Below are positions 9,646-18,622 of a stretch of DNA of 64,000 nt, piece by piece (the first letter of the stretch is position 1; the number at the start of each line of letters is the position of its first letter). Below the pieces are notes generated by a model. The model saw only the letters and a program-made list of their open reading frames with translations, ran no database searches and had not been told where the DNA came from. The position numbers and the translations under genes were made by a program. The stretch is from positions 1,798,001 through 1,862,000 of the forward strand of contig OZ252110.1 of the NCBI GenBank assembly GCA_965248545.1. The letters run 5' to 3'. This DNA comes from Alteromonas_E sp965248545. Lineage in GTDB: Bacteria; Pseudomonadota; Gammaproteobacteria; Enterobacterales; Alteromonadaceae.

Positions 9646-9946
9646 TGGGCTGTGATTAACTCTCGGTGTGAACTCTACAGTCGTGTGGCGAGCGCGTATG
9701 TGAAACGATACCTGCGCTTTTCGGCGAATATGATACTTGTTTTCAGGCTCCTATTCACTGGCAAATAGCACTGATTTTTCGATCAAGCATCGAACCCGAT
9801 AACAATGTAGAACATTTGCGGCATTGTCGCATTCAATTGCATAAGACCTTTGATTGTATTCTAACCGTACGACCAGAGTTTGCTTGCATCTGGCCAAGTC
9901 TAGGGCGCACAATACGCGCCTGAAAAACTGCTGATTGATCACCTCA

Positions 9947-10861
9947 ATGTCTACCGCCGAAAATCAAACGCGTGCAGGTGTGCTATTTGCCATTGCGGCC
10001 TACAGTATGTGGGGCTTTGCGCCAATGTATTTTAAGTTGCTGGAATTTATGCCTGCGATGGAAATTCTGGTGCACCGAATTGTATGGTCAGCTGTCGTTC
10101 TCGTGCTATTGATTGTGTTGCGATACCAGTGGCCGAAAGTAAAATTGGCCTTAACGTCAAGGAAAGTGATGCTAACCTTGTTGGTTGCCGGAATTTTGCT
10201 GGGCGCGAACTGGCTCCTATTTATTTGGGCGGTCAATAATGACCATTTGTTAGAAGCCAGTTTGGGTTACTACATAAACCCGCTGTTCAACATTCTTTTT
10301 GGCAGGATTTTTTTGGCAGAGCGATTGCGACCGATGCAAAAGTTTGCAGTGTTGCTCGCGATCAGCGGTGTTGCGATAGCCGTCATCGGTCTGGGGTATT
10401 TGCCGTGGATTGCATTGGTACTGGCCATTTCATTCTCATTGTATGGTTTGCTTCGCAAAAAGGTCGCGGTCGATTCACTTCCCGGTTTATTTATTGAAAC
10501 CATGATGATGTTGCCAATCGCAGTGGCGTATTGGGTCATGTTCGCTGGCGCATCAAGTAACATGTTTACAAACGGATTTGACATAAATGTGCTGCTGATT
10601 CTTGCCGGTGTGGTCACTACAGCACCTCTACTGTGCTTCACTGCAGCAGCGCGTCGTATTCAGTACAGTACACTGGGCTTTTTCCAATACATAGGCCCCA
10701 GTATCATGTTCGTGCTAGCGGTATTCTTCTATAACGAGCCCTTGGATCCAGCCAGATTACTTACATTCGGCTTTGTATGGACAGCCCTTGTTATTTTTTG
10801 TTGGGATTCGTTGCGACACTATCAGAAAAACCGCAAAGTGGTTGCATCTAAGACGGCTTAA
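9947..10861 (+). CDS. rarD: RarD-type EamA permease
   Basis: This inner-membrane protein of ten predicted helices belongs to the drug/metabolite transporter superfamily, RarD branch. The protein begins MSTAENQTRAGVLFAIAAYSMWGFAP, the usual RarD opening, and later has the family segment GANWLLFIWAVN and the C-terminal FIYNEPLDP-like motif. I take the ATG at 9947; the frame is open from a TTG at 9935 but that adds four residues of no recognisable value. The transported substrate of this family is not firmly known. Its stop overlaps the stop of the minus-strand response regulator by four bases. Confidence 0.9.
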   Translation: MSTAENQTRAGVLFAIAAYSMWGFAPMYFKLLEFMPAMEILVHRIVWSAVVLVLLIVLRYQWPKVKLALTSRKVMLTLLVAGILLGANWLLFIWAVNNDHLLEASLGYYINPLFNILFGRIFLAERLRPMQKFAVLLAISGVAIAVIGLGYLPWIALVLAISFSLYGLLRKKVAVDSLPGLFIETMMMLPIAVAYWVMFAGASSNMFTNGFDINVLLILAGVVTTAPLLCFTAAARRIQYSTLGFFQYIGPSIMFVLAVFFYNEPLDPARLLTFGFVWTALVIFCWDSLRHYQKNRKVVASKTA

Positions 10862-12102
10862 TTAGCGTCACTAATGACCTGATTGCGGCCTACTGATTTG
10901 GCTTTATATAGCAATGCATCAGCTGCTGCGAGCATTGCTTCTAGATTCTTTCGGCTTTTTAGCGTGACACCAATACTCGTGGTTACTTTGAGGGTTTGCT
11001 GTTGAAAGCGAATGCTCTTCTCACTGATGGTTAGCCGAAAGCGCTCTAATCTATCTAACACAATTTCTGGTGAGCAATTCGGTAGGTAGATACAGAATTC
11101 TTCACCTCCGAACCGGGATACAAACACGTCAGAGAATTGGCTGGCGAGTACTTTCGCGACGTCTTTCAAGACTTTGTCTCCGGCGTCATGGCCATAGGTA
11201 TCATTGATTTTTTTGAAGAAATCTAAATCGATTAGGGCAACCGCTTGATACTCAGGTTGGTTGCGCGATTCGTGATTGACCGAGTAAAAGAAATGGCGCC
11301 GATTTGGTAAGCCCGTTAAATAGTCTGAATTAGCGGCGCGTCGAATCGCTTCAACGTTCTCTATATTCTCAACATTTTGCGTGATTCGGGCCAAAAATTC
11401 TTCCAAATAAAACGGCTTATGCAGGAAGTCATTTGCGCCGCTTTTTAAAAACCGGGCGGATAATTTAGAACTATTACCGTCTGATACACCGATGATAGCG
11501 AGCTGCTCTTTGGTAAAGGATTTGCGCAGCTCTGCGACGAATTCAGTACCTTTCATATCGGTCAACGTGGCATCGGTAATGACCAGCTTAATATCAGCTC
11601 GCTGATGGAGCTGCGCCAATCCTTGTTCTGCACTATCGGCCTCGTAGGTTTCAAAATTATGCCGACGCAACAAAGAGGCCATTTTAGTACGGTTACTACG
11701 AGAGGCGTCTACCACTAAGACACCAATGTGTTTGTTCTTCTCCAATCTGGCGAGCAAGCGGCTTAAATAATCATAAACTTGTGCGTTTTCTTTGGGAATG
11801 TAGTCCGCAACGGCTTTGGTCAGAATGTGTTCGCGCGTTTCATCATCAAGTCGTCCCGTCACTACGATAGTAGGAATGTAGCTGCCTATGGTGTAATCGA
11901 TAGCTTCACCCGTTGGTGCGTCCGGTAGGTGATAGTCCACAACGGCACACAGATAGTCTTCGGGGTTAGACTCGCCAAACAGATATTTGGCCTTGGTTAA
12001 ACTAGACGCGCACACCGGTGTTAAATTGGCTTTTAACACCAGCTTTTCAATGATGTTCATGCTGATAGCGCTGTCTTCGATAACCAGAACTTTTTTCTGC
12101 AT
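10858..12102 (-). CDS. Response regulator diguanylate cyclase with two receiver domains (REC-REC-GGDEF)
   Basis: The 414 residues hold a first receiver domain with phosphoacceptor D56 in VVDYHLPD, a second with D177 in VITDATLTDM, and a GGDEF domain with RFGGEEF near residue 333, so synthesis of c-di-GMP from two GTP is expected. It lacks membrane segments and is cytosolic. Output is presumably controlled by phosphorylation from histidine kinases encoded elsewhere, since none is nearby. The second receiver lacks some usual acidic-pocket residues (VVDASRS instead of a DD pair), so it may be a degenerate receiver. Together with the GGDEF/EAL protein at 2283 it makes two c-di-GMP proteins in this window. 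Confidence 0.92.
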   Translation of the reverse strand: MQKKVLVIEDSAISMNIIEKLVLKANLTPVCASSLTKAKYLFGESNPEDYLCAVVDYHLPDAPTGEAIDYTIGSYIPTIVVTGRLDDETREHILTKAVADYIPKENAQVYDYLSRLLARLEKNKHIGVLVVDASRSNRTKMASLLRRHNFETYEADSAEQGLAQLHQRADIKLVITDATLTDMKGTEFVAELRKSFTKEQLAIIGVSDGNSSKLSARFLKSGANDFLHKPFYLEEFLARITQNVENIENVEAIRRAANSDYLTGLPNRRHFFYSVNHESRNQPEYQAVALIDLDFFKKINDTYGHDAGDKVLKDVAKVLASQFSDVFVSRFGGEEFCIYLPNCSPEIVLDRLERFRLTISEKSIRFQQQTLKVTTSIGVTLKSRKNLEAMLAAADALLYKAKSVGRNQVISDAN

Positions 12103-12198
12103 AATCTCGAGTTAGCCCGCGGCTAGGTCACCTTTTGGATCTGATTCAGGGTTCGGGTGTGTGCTTTAATCTTCGGTGTAAACCGCACAAAGCACAAG

Positions 12199-14367
12199 TT
12201 AAAGTTTGGTCAGTTTGGCATAGCTCAATACCAACCACTTACTACCGACATCATCGAAATTGACCTGTACTCGCGCTTGTGGGCCAGAGCCTTCACAGTT
12301 TAAAACAGTCCCGTCGCCAAACTTCTTGTGCATGACTCGATCACCTAAGGCGAAACCACTTTCTTCAAAAGCCGCCAGGGTTGTTTCTTGACTGAAGCGG
12401 TTAGTGACAGGGCGGGCAACGGGGGTCCGAAGCCGTACTTCTTCCAAACAGTCGCTCGGCATCTCCTTAATAAAACGCGATGCTGTGTGGTACTTGTCTT
12501 GCCCATATACTCGACGCGTCTCTGCATAACTGACATAGAGTTTTTGCATAGCTCGTGTCATCCCGACATAACAAAGGCGACGTTCTTCTTCCAAGCGCCC
12601 TGGTTCTTCATTACTTTGCTGACTTGGGAACATACCTTCTTCGACCCCTGCCAAGAAAACCAGCGGGAACTCCAGACCCTTAGCGGTATGGATTGTCATC
12701 ATCTGTACTGCATCTTGATGGCTGTCAGCCTGGGTTTCACCAGCCTCAAGGGATGCGTGTGCTAGAAAGGCGTCTAACATCGTCATGTTGTCTGCTTCAT
12801 CCGGTATTTCAAATGTTTTACACGCGGAAACCAATTCCTCGAGGTTTTCCACGCGAGATTGCGCTTTTTCGCCTTTCTCGGCTTGGTACATTGCCAATAA
12901 TCCCGATCCTTTGATTACCGTGTCGGCTTGTTGTTCAAGGGCTAAATCTTGCGTGTCGTGTTTAAGCTTCAAGATTAAGTCAATGAAGTTTTGCAAAGCA
13001 GTCGCCGCGCGACCAGACAAACGCTTTTCTGTGAGAAGTGTCAGTGCTGTTTGCCACAAGGATAATTCCAGTTCACGCGCGCTTTGTCTCAATTGAGCTA
13101 ATGTGCGCTCGCCGATACCTCTCGCAGGGGTGTTTACCACGCGTTCGAATGCTGCATCGTCGAGTGGTTGGTTAATCATTCGCAAATAACCTAACGCATC
13201 TTTTATTTCCTGACGTTCAAAGAAGCGCAAGCCTCCGTATATGCGATATGCAATCGATTGATGCAACAATGCCTCTTCTAGTACACGAGATTGGGCGTTG
13301 TTTCGGTATAAGATGGCACAGTCACTAAGCGCATTGCCGTAATCGCTCCAGCGTTTGATTTGCGAGACAATGAAGCGTGCCTCGTCCAGTTCGTTAAAGC
13401 CAGCATAGATGGATATTGGCTCGCCGTGCTCGCCCTCGGTCCAAAGCTCTTTACCCAATCGACCTTGGTTATTATCTATAACAGTGTTGGCTGCTTTTAG
13501 GATGTTGCCCGTGGAGCGGTAATTTTGTTCAAGGCGAATCGTTTCAGAACCTGGGAAGTCGCGTAAAAAGTACTGAATATTATTAACGTTAGCACCCCGC
13601 CAACCATATATTGATTGGTCGTCGTCACCCACTATCATCATGGTGTTATCGCCGCCAGCAAGCAGGCGTAACCAAGCGTACTGAATATTGTTGGTATCTT
13701 GGAATTCATCTACCAAAATGGCTCTAAAGCGACGCTGATAGTGAGCTAAGAGCTGCGGGTTGTTTAGCCACAATTCATGGGCTCTAAGCAACAGTTCGGC
13801 AAAATCGACCAAGCCCGAGCGATCACAGGTCTGTTGATAAACCTCATAGATCTCGCGCATTTTAATTTGCGTGGGATCATCGTGCGTTTCGATGTGTTGA
13901 GGCCTCAATCCCTCGTCTTTGTTGCCATTGATGTACCACTGCACCTGTTTGGGCGGGTAGTGTTTCTCATCCAGGTTCATTGATTTGAGTACGCGGCGCA
14001 AAAGTCGGTATTGATCATCAGAATCAAGGATCTGGAAGCTCTGCGGTAAGTTGGCTTCTTCGTAGTGGCTGCGCAATAACCGATGGGCTAACCCGTGGAA
14101 TGTACCGATCCACATGGTGTGCAAGGATTGCCCCATGAGGTTTTCAATTCGACCACGCATCTCTCTGGCTGCTTTGTTGGTGAATGTCACCGCTAAAATA
14201 CTGTGTGGTGCTATGTGCTCAACGTCCATCAACCAAGCGATTCGGTGCACCAGTACGCGGGTTTTTCCGCTGCCCGCTCCGGCAAGTACCAGCATATCGG
14301 AGGGCTTTGCCGCGACGGCATCACGTTGTTTGTCGTTTAAATCATCAAGAAGGCGGGAGACATCCAT
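12199..14367 (-). CDS. uvrD: DNA helicase II UvrD
   Basis: UvrD is the superfamily 1 3'-5' helicase that removes the excised strand in nucleotide excision repair and methyl-directed mismatch repair. The 722-residue protein starts with DVSRLLDDLNDKQRDAV, has Walker A GAGSGKT near 30-36, DEFQDTNNIQY (motif II), GDDDQSIYGWRGA (motif III), and a C-terminal Tudor-like segment GDRVMHKKFGDGTVL. A degenerate LexA-box-like sequence lies about 57 bases upstream (14424-14439). In Escherichia coli uvrD directly follows yigB; here cysE and a gap separate them. Confidence 0.97.
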   Translation of the reverse strand: MDVSRLLDDLNDKQRDAVAAKPSDMLVLAGAGSGKTRVLVHRIAWLMDVEHIAPHSILAVTFTNKAAREMRGRIENLMGQSLHTMWIGTFHGLAHRLLRSHYEEANLPQSFQILDSDDQYRLLRRVLKSMNLDEKHYPPKQVQWYINGNKDEGLRPQHIETHDDPTQIKMREIYEVYQQTCDRSGLVDFAELLLRAHELWLNNPQLLAHYQRRFRAILVDEFQDTNNIQYAWLRLLAGGDNTMMIVGDDDQSIYGWRGANVNNIQYFLRDFPGSETIRLEQNYRSTGNILKAANTVIDNNQGRLGKELWTEGEHGEPISIYAGFNELDEARFIVSQIKRWSDYGNALSDCAILYRNNAQSRVLEEALLHQSIAYRIYGGLRFFERQEIKDALGYLRMINQPLDDAAFERVVNTPARGIGERTLAQLRQSARELELSLWQTALTLLTEKRLSGRAATALQNFIDLILKLKHDTQDLALEQQADTVIKGSGLLAMYQAEKGEKAQSRVENLEELVSACKTFEIPDEADNMTMLDAFLAHASLEAGETQADSHQDAVQMMTIHTAKGLEFPLVFLAGVEEGMFPSQQSNEEPGRLEEERRLCYVGMTRAMQKLYVSYAETRRVYGQDKYHTASRFIKEMPSDCLEEVRLRTPVARPVTNRFSQETTLAAFEESGFALGDRVMHKKFGDGTVLNCEGSGPQARVQVNFDDVGSKWLVLSYAKLTKL

Positions 14368-14423
14368 AACAGCTTTTGAGGGTTAAATTAGCAAAGTGGC
14401 AGTATATCAGCTTATCGGTTTAT

Positions 14424-14439
14424 ATGTGAATTTATACAG
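14424..14439 (-). promoter_or_regulatory. Possible degenerate LexA (SOS) box upstream of uvrD
   Basis: On the minus strand the 16 bases read CTGTATAAATTCACAT. The gammaproteobacterial LexA consensus is CTG-N10-CAG with an AT-rich centre, so the left half is perfect and the right half differs in one base (CAT for CAG). It lies 57 bases before the uvrD start, a plausible operator position, and uvrD is a known SOS gene in enterics. A mismatch in the core triplet makes this only a candidate. Confidence 0.3.
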
Positions 14440-14598
14440 GGAATGAGGTTTCTCGCTCGTTATCATTTGGTCGAAAGTTGTCGGCCATTCAGCGTTTCTA
14501 CTAGATTAGCCGTATGAATTGAAACTATCCTTGTTCCGGTCAATTGAAATACACCAAGTTGACCTCATATCCGACACATGCAGCGACGGGAAATCACA

Positions 14599-15402
14599 AT
14601 GCAAGTAATCAGTACCGGTACACAGCCCTTTTGGCTCGATTTGAAAGAGCAAGCACAAGCCACCATTCAGCACGAACCTTTATTGGCGAGCTACGTTCAC
14701 GCGTGTATTTTAGCGCACCACAACTTCGAGAGTTCGCTTAGCTTTATCTTGTCGAATAAGTTGGCTGATGGCGTGATGCCCGCGCTTGCCGTACGTGAGG
14801 TATTTGAACAGGCCTATTTATTGGAGCCCTACATATGTGAAGCGGCAATAGACGACATACTGGCCGTGGTCAATCGAGACCCAGCAGTCGCCACTTACCT
14901 GCCGGTTTTGATGTACTTCAAGGGCTTCCAAGCCGTACAAGTGCACCGTTTGGCGCACTATTTGTGGCATCAAGGACGTTGTGATCTCGCGTTGTTTTTG
15001 CAAAGTCGAAATTCTGAAGTATTTGGTGTCGACATTCACCCTGCAGCAACAATTGGTAAAGGCGTAATGTTCGACCATGCAACCGGAATTGTGATCGGTG
15101 AGACCGCGGTTATTGAAGATAATGTGTCGATTTTGCAGAACGTAACTTTAGGCGGCACTGGTAACCAGTCAGGCGATCGTCACCCAAAAATTCGTGCAGG
15201 GGTAATGCTCGGCTCGGGCGCCAAAATACTGGGTAACATTGAAGTAGGCCACGGCTCAAAAGTGGGGGCAGGTAGTGTCGTATTAAATGATGTTCCAGAG
15301 GGGGTAACGGTCGTGGGTGTACCCGCAAAAATTGTCGGCAAACCCGATTGTTGTATGCCTTGCGATTCAATGAAACAAAATGTATTGGAAGATAAAGAAT
15401 AG
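14599..15402 (+). CDS. cysE: Serine O-acetyltransferase CysE
   Basis: CysE acetylates L-serine with acetyl-CoA to O-acetylserine, the committed step of cysteine synthesis. The protein has the N-terminal helical SAT domain (FWLDLKEQAQATIQHEPLLASYVHACILAH) and a C-terminal left-handed beta-helix of hexapeptide repeats (GVDIHPAATIGKGVMFDHA, GIVIGETAVIEDNVSI). It keeps the catalytic DH pair and ends with a C-terminal tail of the type that docks into CysK. I chose ATG 14599 because GGGA lies nine bases upstream; ATG 14578 would add seven residues (MQRREIT) without a better site. An 11-bp AT-rich hairpin (15389-15416) spans its stop codon. Confidence 0.94.
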   Translation: MQVISTGTQPFWLDLKEQAQATIQHEPLLASYVHACILAHHNFESSLSFILSNKLADGVMPALAVREVFEQAYLLEPYICEAAIDDILAVVNRDPAVATYLPVLMYFKGFQAVQVHRLAHYLWHQGRCDLALFLQSRNSEVFGVDIHPAATIGKGVMFDHATGIVIGETAVIEDNVSILQNVTLGGTGNQSGDRHPKIRAGVMLGSGAKILGNIEVGHGSKVGAGSVVLNDVPEGVTVVGVPAKIVGKPDCCMPCDSMKQNVLEDKE

Positions 15403-15420
15403 CTGTTCTTTATCTTTCTC
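15389..15420 (+). terminator. AT-rich hairpin at the end of cysE, weak terminator candidate
   Basis: AAGATAAAGAA at 15389-15399 pairs perfectly with TTCTTTATCTT at 15406-15416, with a six-base loop that contains the cysE stop codon. It is followed by TCTC rather than a clean T-run, and the stem has few GC pairs, so termination may be weak. It sits between convergent cysE and yigB and could act on either strand. Confidence 0.35.
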
Positions 15421-15430
15421 ACTTAACACA

Positions 15431-16150
15431 TTAGTCGATTAAGCCTAGCAGTTCTGTGAGCGTTGCAAGCTGTACACTGGGTAGAACACGAACCGGTTCG
15501 CGCTGTAATTGCATCTCTCGATTACAAGCATACCAAGCTGTTTGAAAACCTAACTGATGTGCCGCCCAAACATCTTTCACCAAATGATCACCGACATGCA
15601 TTATTGAGGTCGCTGGCAATTTGAGGTGTTCTAGCGCTCGCTCGAACATAAAAGGCGATGGTTTCATTGGAGCGTCGATATTAGCTTGTAAAACGCAGCT
15701 AAACAGACCTGCTATGCCGACCCTAGCTAGATCGACATTGCCATTCGTTATCGCAACCAAAGGTCTTGATTCTGATAGCTTTTCCAATAAAGAATAAATA
15801 TTCTTATCTACTTTGAAATCACTTCTCGTCTGGTAAAAAAGCGCATAGCCTTCATTGGCAACATGTTGTTGTTGCGCAGTTGAATAGCCGATTTCCGCTG
15901 CTAGCTTAGCTAATATGATCATGCGCAGTCTGCTCATATCTGATGCTAAGCGAGGGTCTTCTGCAACGGTTTCTCGTCGGATAGACTGCCACTGGCGTTT
16001 CGCTAATACGGCAATTTCAGGATGTTGCTCTGCAAGGTAGGTGTTCAGGCGTGTGGTGGCACGTCTGATAATTGGGCCGTTGTCGTACAGCGTATCATCC
16101 AAATCAAAACAAAACGCGCTTGGTTTAGAAAGCGCTCGGTAAACGATCAT
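15431..16150 (-). CDS. yigB: HAD-family phosphatase YigB
   Basis: This 239-residue HAD hydrolase has the nucleophile motif DLDDTLYDN (D16 and D18), motif II VAITNGN and motif III/IV GDHLVKDVWAAHQLG, with a helical cap between. The E. coli homologue YigB dephosphorylates the riboflavin intermediate 5-amino-6-(5-phosphoribitylamino)uracil. Its position immediately after xerC matches the conserved dapF-yigA-xerC-yigB order, which supports the name. Substrate is inferred from family and synteny, not from residues seen here. Confidence 0.9.
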   Translation of the reverse strand: MIVYRALSKPSAFCFDLDDTLYDNGPIIRRATTRLNTYLAEQHPEIAVLAKRQWQSIRRETVAEDPRLASDMSRLRMIILAKLAAEIGYSTAQQQHVANEGYALFYQTRSDFKVDKNIYSLLEKLSESRPLVAITNGNVDLARVGIAGLFSCVLQANIDAPMKPSPFMFERALEHLKLPATSIMHVGDHLVKDVWAAHQLGFQTAWYACNREMQLQREPVRVLPSVQLATLTELLGLID

Positions 16151-16158
16151 GAAAGCCT

Positions 16159-17061
16159 CTATTTCTTGCGTGCGCGGGGATGAGCTTGGTCGTACACCGC
16201 AGCAAGGTGTTGAAAATCCAAATGTGTATAAACTTGCGTGGTTGATAGGTTGGCATGTCCAAGCAGTTCTTGAACTGCTCGCAAATCACCACTGGATTCT
16301 AATACGTGTGTTGCGAATGAATGGCGCAGTTTGTGCGGCGATACGGCACTATCAATTCCACGCTCGACGGCCATTTGGCGCAAGCGGTTAGCAACTTGGC
16401 GATTGGAAATGCGGCGCCCTTGTTTACTGACGAATAGTGCGTGTTGATCTACTTTTGCCAGTTGCCCCCTTAACTTCAGCCAGTCCCGCAACGCCTGTTT
16501 TGCCTTCTGGCCGATGGGCAAAATACGCTGCTTAGACCCTTTACCCAGTACTTGGATCGTGTTGTCATCTTTGATATCCATCAGGCTTAGTCCAGTTAAC
16601 TCCGAAAGGCGTAACCCGCAGCCGTATAGTAGTTCGAACATCGCCTCGTCTCGAGCGACAAGAAGTGGGTCGCTCGTACTATTGGACGAGGCATCGAGTA
16701 GCCGTTGAGCCTCATCCACATTGAGTGCCTTAGGTAGGGGCTTTCCGGCCTTTGGCGCAGAAATTCCGTCACAGGGGTTGCTGTCGAGAATAGCGCTGCG
16801 GATAAGGTACTTACAGAAGGTACGCAGCGCAGAAAGTCGGGTTGAACAACTTCTTGGGCTCAGTCCCGCGCGACGGGCAGTATGTAAGGCTTGTTTGATA
16901 TGGAAGGCGGATAATTGGCGAACGTCCTCCAACTGTGCGTCGTTCAAACTGGTTGATAATTGACGCTTGTACTGCTCACAGGTGAGTGGTGATAACCCGC
17001 GCTCTGCAGCTAAATGCTGAACAAAGTCATCAATCCATAACTCCGGGCAGCGGTTGTTCAC
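16159..17061 (-). CDS. xerC: Tyrosine recombinase XerC
   Basis: XerC with XerD resolves chromosome dimers at dif, under FtsK control. The 300 residues have an N-terminal SAM-like core-binding domain and a catalytic domain with R151 (GLRLSEL), K174 (GKGSKQR), H243 and R246 (HKLRHSFATH), H269 (LLGHA) and nucleophile Y278 (QVYTH). All catalytic residues are intact. It lies eight bases upstream of yigB and four bases after the DUF484 gene, in the conserved cell-wall/recombination block. Confidence 0.96.
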   Translation of the reverse strand: MNNRCPELWIDDFVQHLAAERGLSPLTCEQYKRQLSTSLNDAQLEDVRQLSAFHIKQALHTARRAGLSPRSCSTRLSALRTFCKYLIRSAILDSNPCDGISAPKAGKPLPKALNVDEAQRLLDASSNSTSDPLLVARDEAMFELLYGCGLRLSELTGLSLMDIKDDNTIQVLGKGSKQRILPIGQKAKQALRDWLKLRGQLAKVDQHALFVSKQGRRISNRQVANRLRQMAVERGIDSAVSPHKLRHSFATHVLESSGDLRAVQELLGHANLSTTQVYTHLDFQHLAAVYDQAHPRARKK

Positions 17062-17064
17062 ATG

Positions 17065-17760
17065 CTAACAGCCTAGTAGATCAGGTAACAAGATATTGAG
17101 GAACTGCTGCAGTTGAGTCAACAACAGCGTATCCATGTCAGGATTGAAGTGGCCGGGGTCGTTACTACCGACAGCCAAAATGCCCATGTCATTGTCCGCA
17201 CCCAATCGAACGAGTACGACCGATTCTGCGGGTTGCTCGTCAAACAGCAGTTGTTTTTCGTGCTGACTCAGGCGGCCAAAATAAAACATTTTGTTTTTGA
17301 AATGCTTCTCGGTGAACAAACGTTGGTGCAGTTCACTCATAGCAAAGGGGCCGGTGAAAGGTTTGATGGCTACTGCTGACAGCTTGAGCTGCTGTAACAT
17401 AACCTCTTCGAGGGTATTTTGAATATCGGCAAAATCATTGCATTGCCAAAGCTTGAGATTCAAATCCACATAGACCCGATAAATGCGTTCGTTTTGCTTC
17501 GCAATAGCAATGAGTTGATGGATTTTACGGCTAAGATGCCGAACCTTATTTCGCAGGATCTCACTTTGTTTCTCGACCAGCGAGACACTGCCGGTTTGCT
17601 CATGCGGAATGACAAGCTTTTCGAGTAATTCGGGATAATGTGAGAAAAATTCCGGGTTTTTTAACAAGTACGCACGCACGTCGTCAGCGCTTGTTGTACC
17701 GAGTTGCTCTGGCGCAAGCGTTGTAATAGGTGATTCAGCGGTTTGAGTGGCATCTTTCAT
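17065..17760 (-). CDS. DUF484 family protein (YigA homologue)
   Basis: The 231-residue protein begins with a low-complexity stretch, then a DVRAYLLKNPEFFSHYPELLEKL motif typical of DUF484, a helical coiled stretch (EKQSEILRNKVRHLSRKIHQLI) and a C-terminal GAF-like domain ending LLLTQLQQFLNILL. DUF484 proteins almost always sit between dapF and xerC in gammaproteobacteria, as here. No biochemical role is established as far as I know. Its start overlaps the dapF stop by four bases, indicating translational coupling. Confidence 0.9.
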   Translation of the reverse strand: MKDATQTAESPITTLAPEQLGTTSADDVRAYLLKNPEFFSHYPELLEKLVIPHEQTGSVSLVEKQSEILRNKVRHLSRKIHQLIAIAKQNERIYRVYVDLNLKLWQCNDFADIQNTLEEVMLQQLKLSAVAIKPFTGPFAMSELHQRLFTEKHFKNKMFYFGRLSQHEKQLLFDEQPAESVVLVRLGADNDMGILAVGSNDPGHFNPDMDTLLLTQLQQFLNILLPDLLGC

Positions 17761-18587
17761 AGTTGAAACTGCCCATCGTAAATGTGTTCTGCAGGCCCTG
17801 TCATTTTTAGTACGTTATCCTTACCTTGCCAGCGAATCTTCAAATTACCGCCAGGTAATTCAACTCGCACATCTTTGCCTAATTTACCTTGAATTTGACC
17901 TATTGCAACCGCTGCGCATGCACCACTTCCACAAGCGAGTGTTTCACCCGTGCCACGCTCAAAAACGCGAAGCTTGATATGCGCGGCATTTAAAATTTGC
18001 ATAAAGCCAACGTTGACGCCTTGCGGGAAGCGTTCATGACGTTCAAGCAGAGGTCCTATTTCGTCCACAGCGGCGGTTTCTATGTTTTCAACTTCCATGA
18101 CGCAATGTGGATTTCCCATCGACACCGCACCGCAAAATAGGGTGTGGTCATCAGCCCGGATCACATATGTCTTTTCTTCTTTTTGCGCAACGAGTGGGAC
18201 TTCACTGGGTTTGAATTCGGGTTTACCCATATTGACCGTAACATTACCGTCTTTTTCAATATACAAGACCATACGACCAGATTTGGTACTGACGACTATC
18301 TTATTGCGGTTGGTTAACCCTTTAAGTTTAACAAATCGGGCGAAACAGCGTGCACCGTTGCCGCACTGAGACACTTCAGAGCCGTCAGCATTAAAGATTC
18401 GGTAATGAAAATCTTGGTCGGGATCATAAGGGGGTTCGACCATGAGGAGTTGGTCAAACCCGATACCAAAATTGCGGTCTGAGAGCTTCTGTATTTTCTC
18501 TTTTGACAAAAATACGTTTTGGGTAACGTTGTCTATCACGACAAAGTCATTCCCCAGTCCGTGCATTTTTGAAAATTCTACGAGCAT
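17757..18587 (-). CDS. dapF: Diaminopimelate epimerase
   Basis: DapF converts LL- to meso-diaminopimelate, the substrate both for lysine and for peptidoglycan cross-links. The two catalytic cysteines are in CGNGARC (near residue 75) and ACGSGACA (near 219); the opening FSKMHGLGNDFVVID is the family signature. The frame is open from TTG 18590 but ATG 18587 is the natural start and gives the usual MLVEFSKMHG. It lies between lysA and the DUF484 gene, in a lysine/cell-wall operon. Confidence 0.97.
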   Translation of the reverse strand: MLVEFSKMHGLGNDFVVIDNVTQNVFLSKEKIQKLSDRNFGIGFDQLLMVEPPYDPDQDFHYRIFNADGSEVSQCGNGARCFARFVKLKGLTNRNKIVVSTKSGRMVLYIEKDGNVTVNMGKPEFKPSEVPLVAQKEEKTYVIRADDHTLFCGAVSMGNPHCVMEVENIETAAVDEIGPLLERHERFPQGVNVGFMQILNAAHIKLRVFERGTGETLACGSGACAAVAIGQIQGKLGKDVRVELPGGNLKIRWQGKDNVLKMTGPAEHIYDGQFQL

Positions 18588-18622
18588 CAATAGCGCAATA
18601 TTGTTTTAGTTATACCTGTAGT

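Noticed and set aside
9751..9942. A 63-codon minus-strand frame between recQ and rarD
   Set aside because: It starts with GTG directly on its GAGG sequence with no spacing, overlaps the rarD start region on the other strand, and its protein is not recognisable. The 300 bases between recQ and rarD otherwise show nothing I can name.
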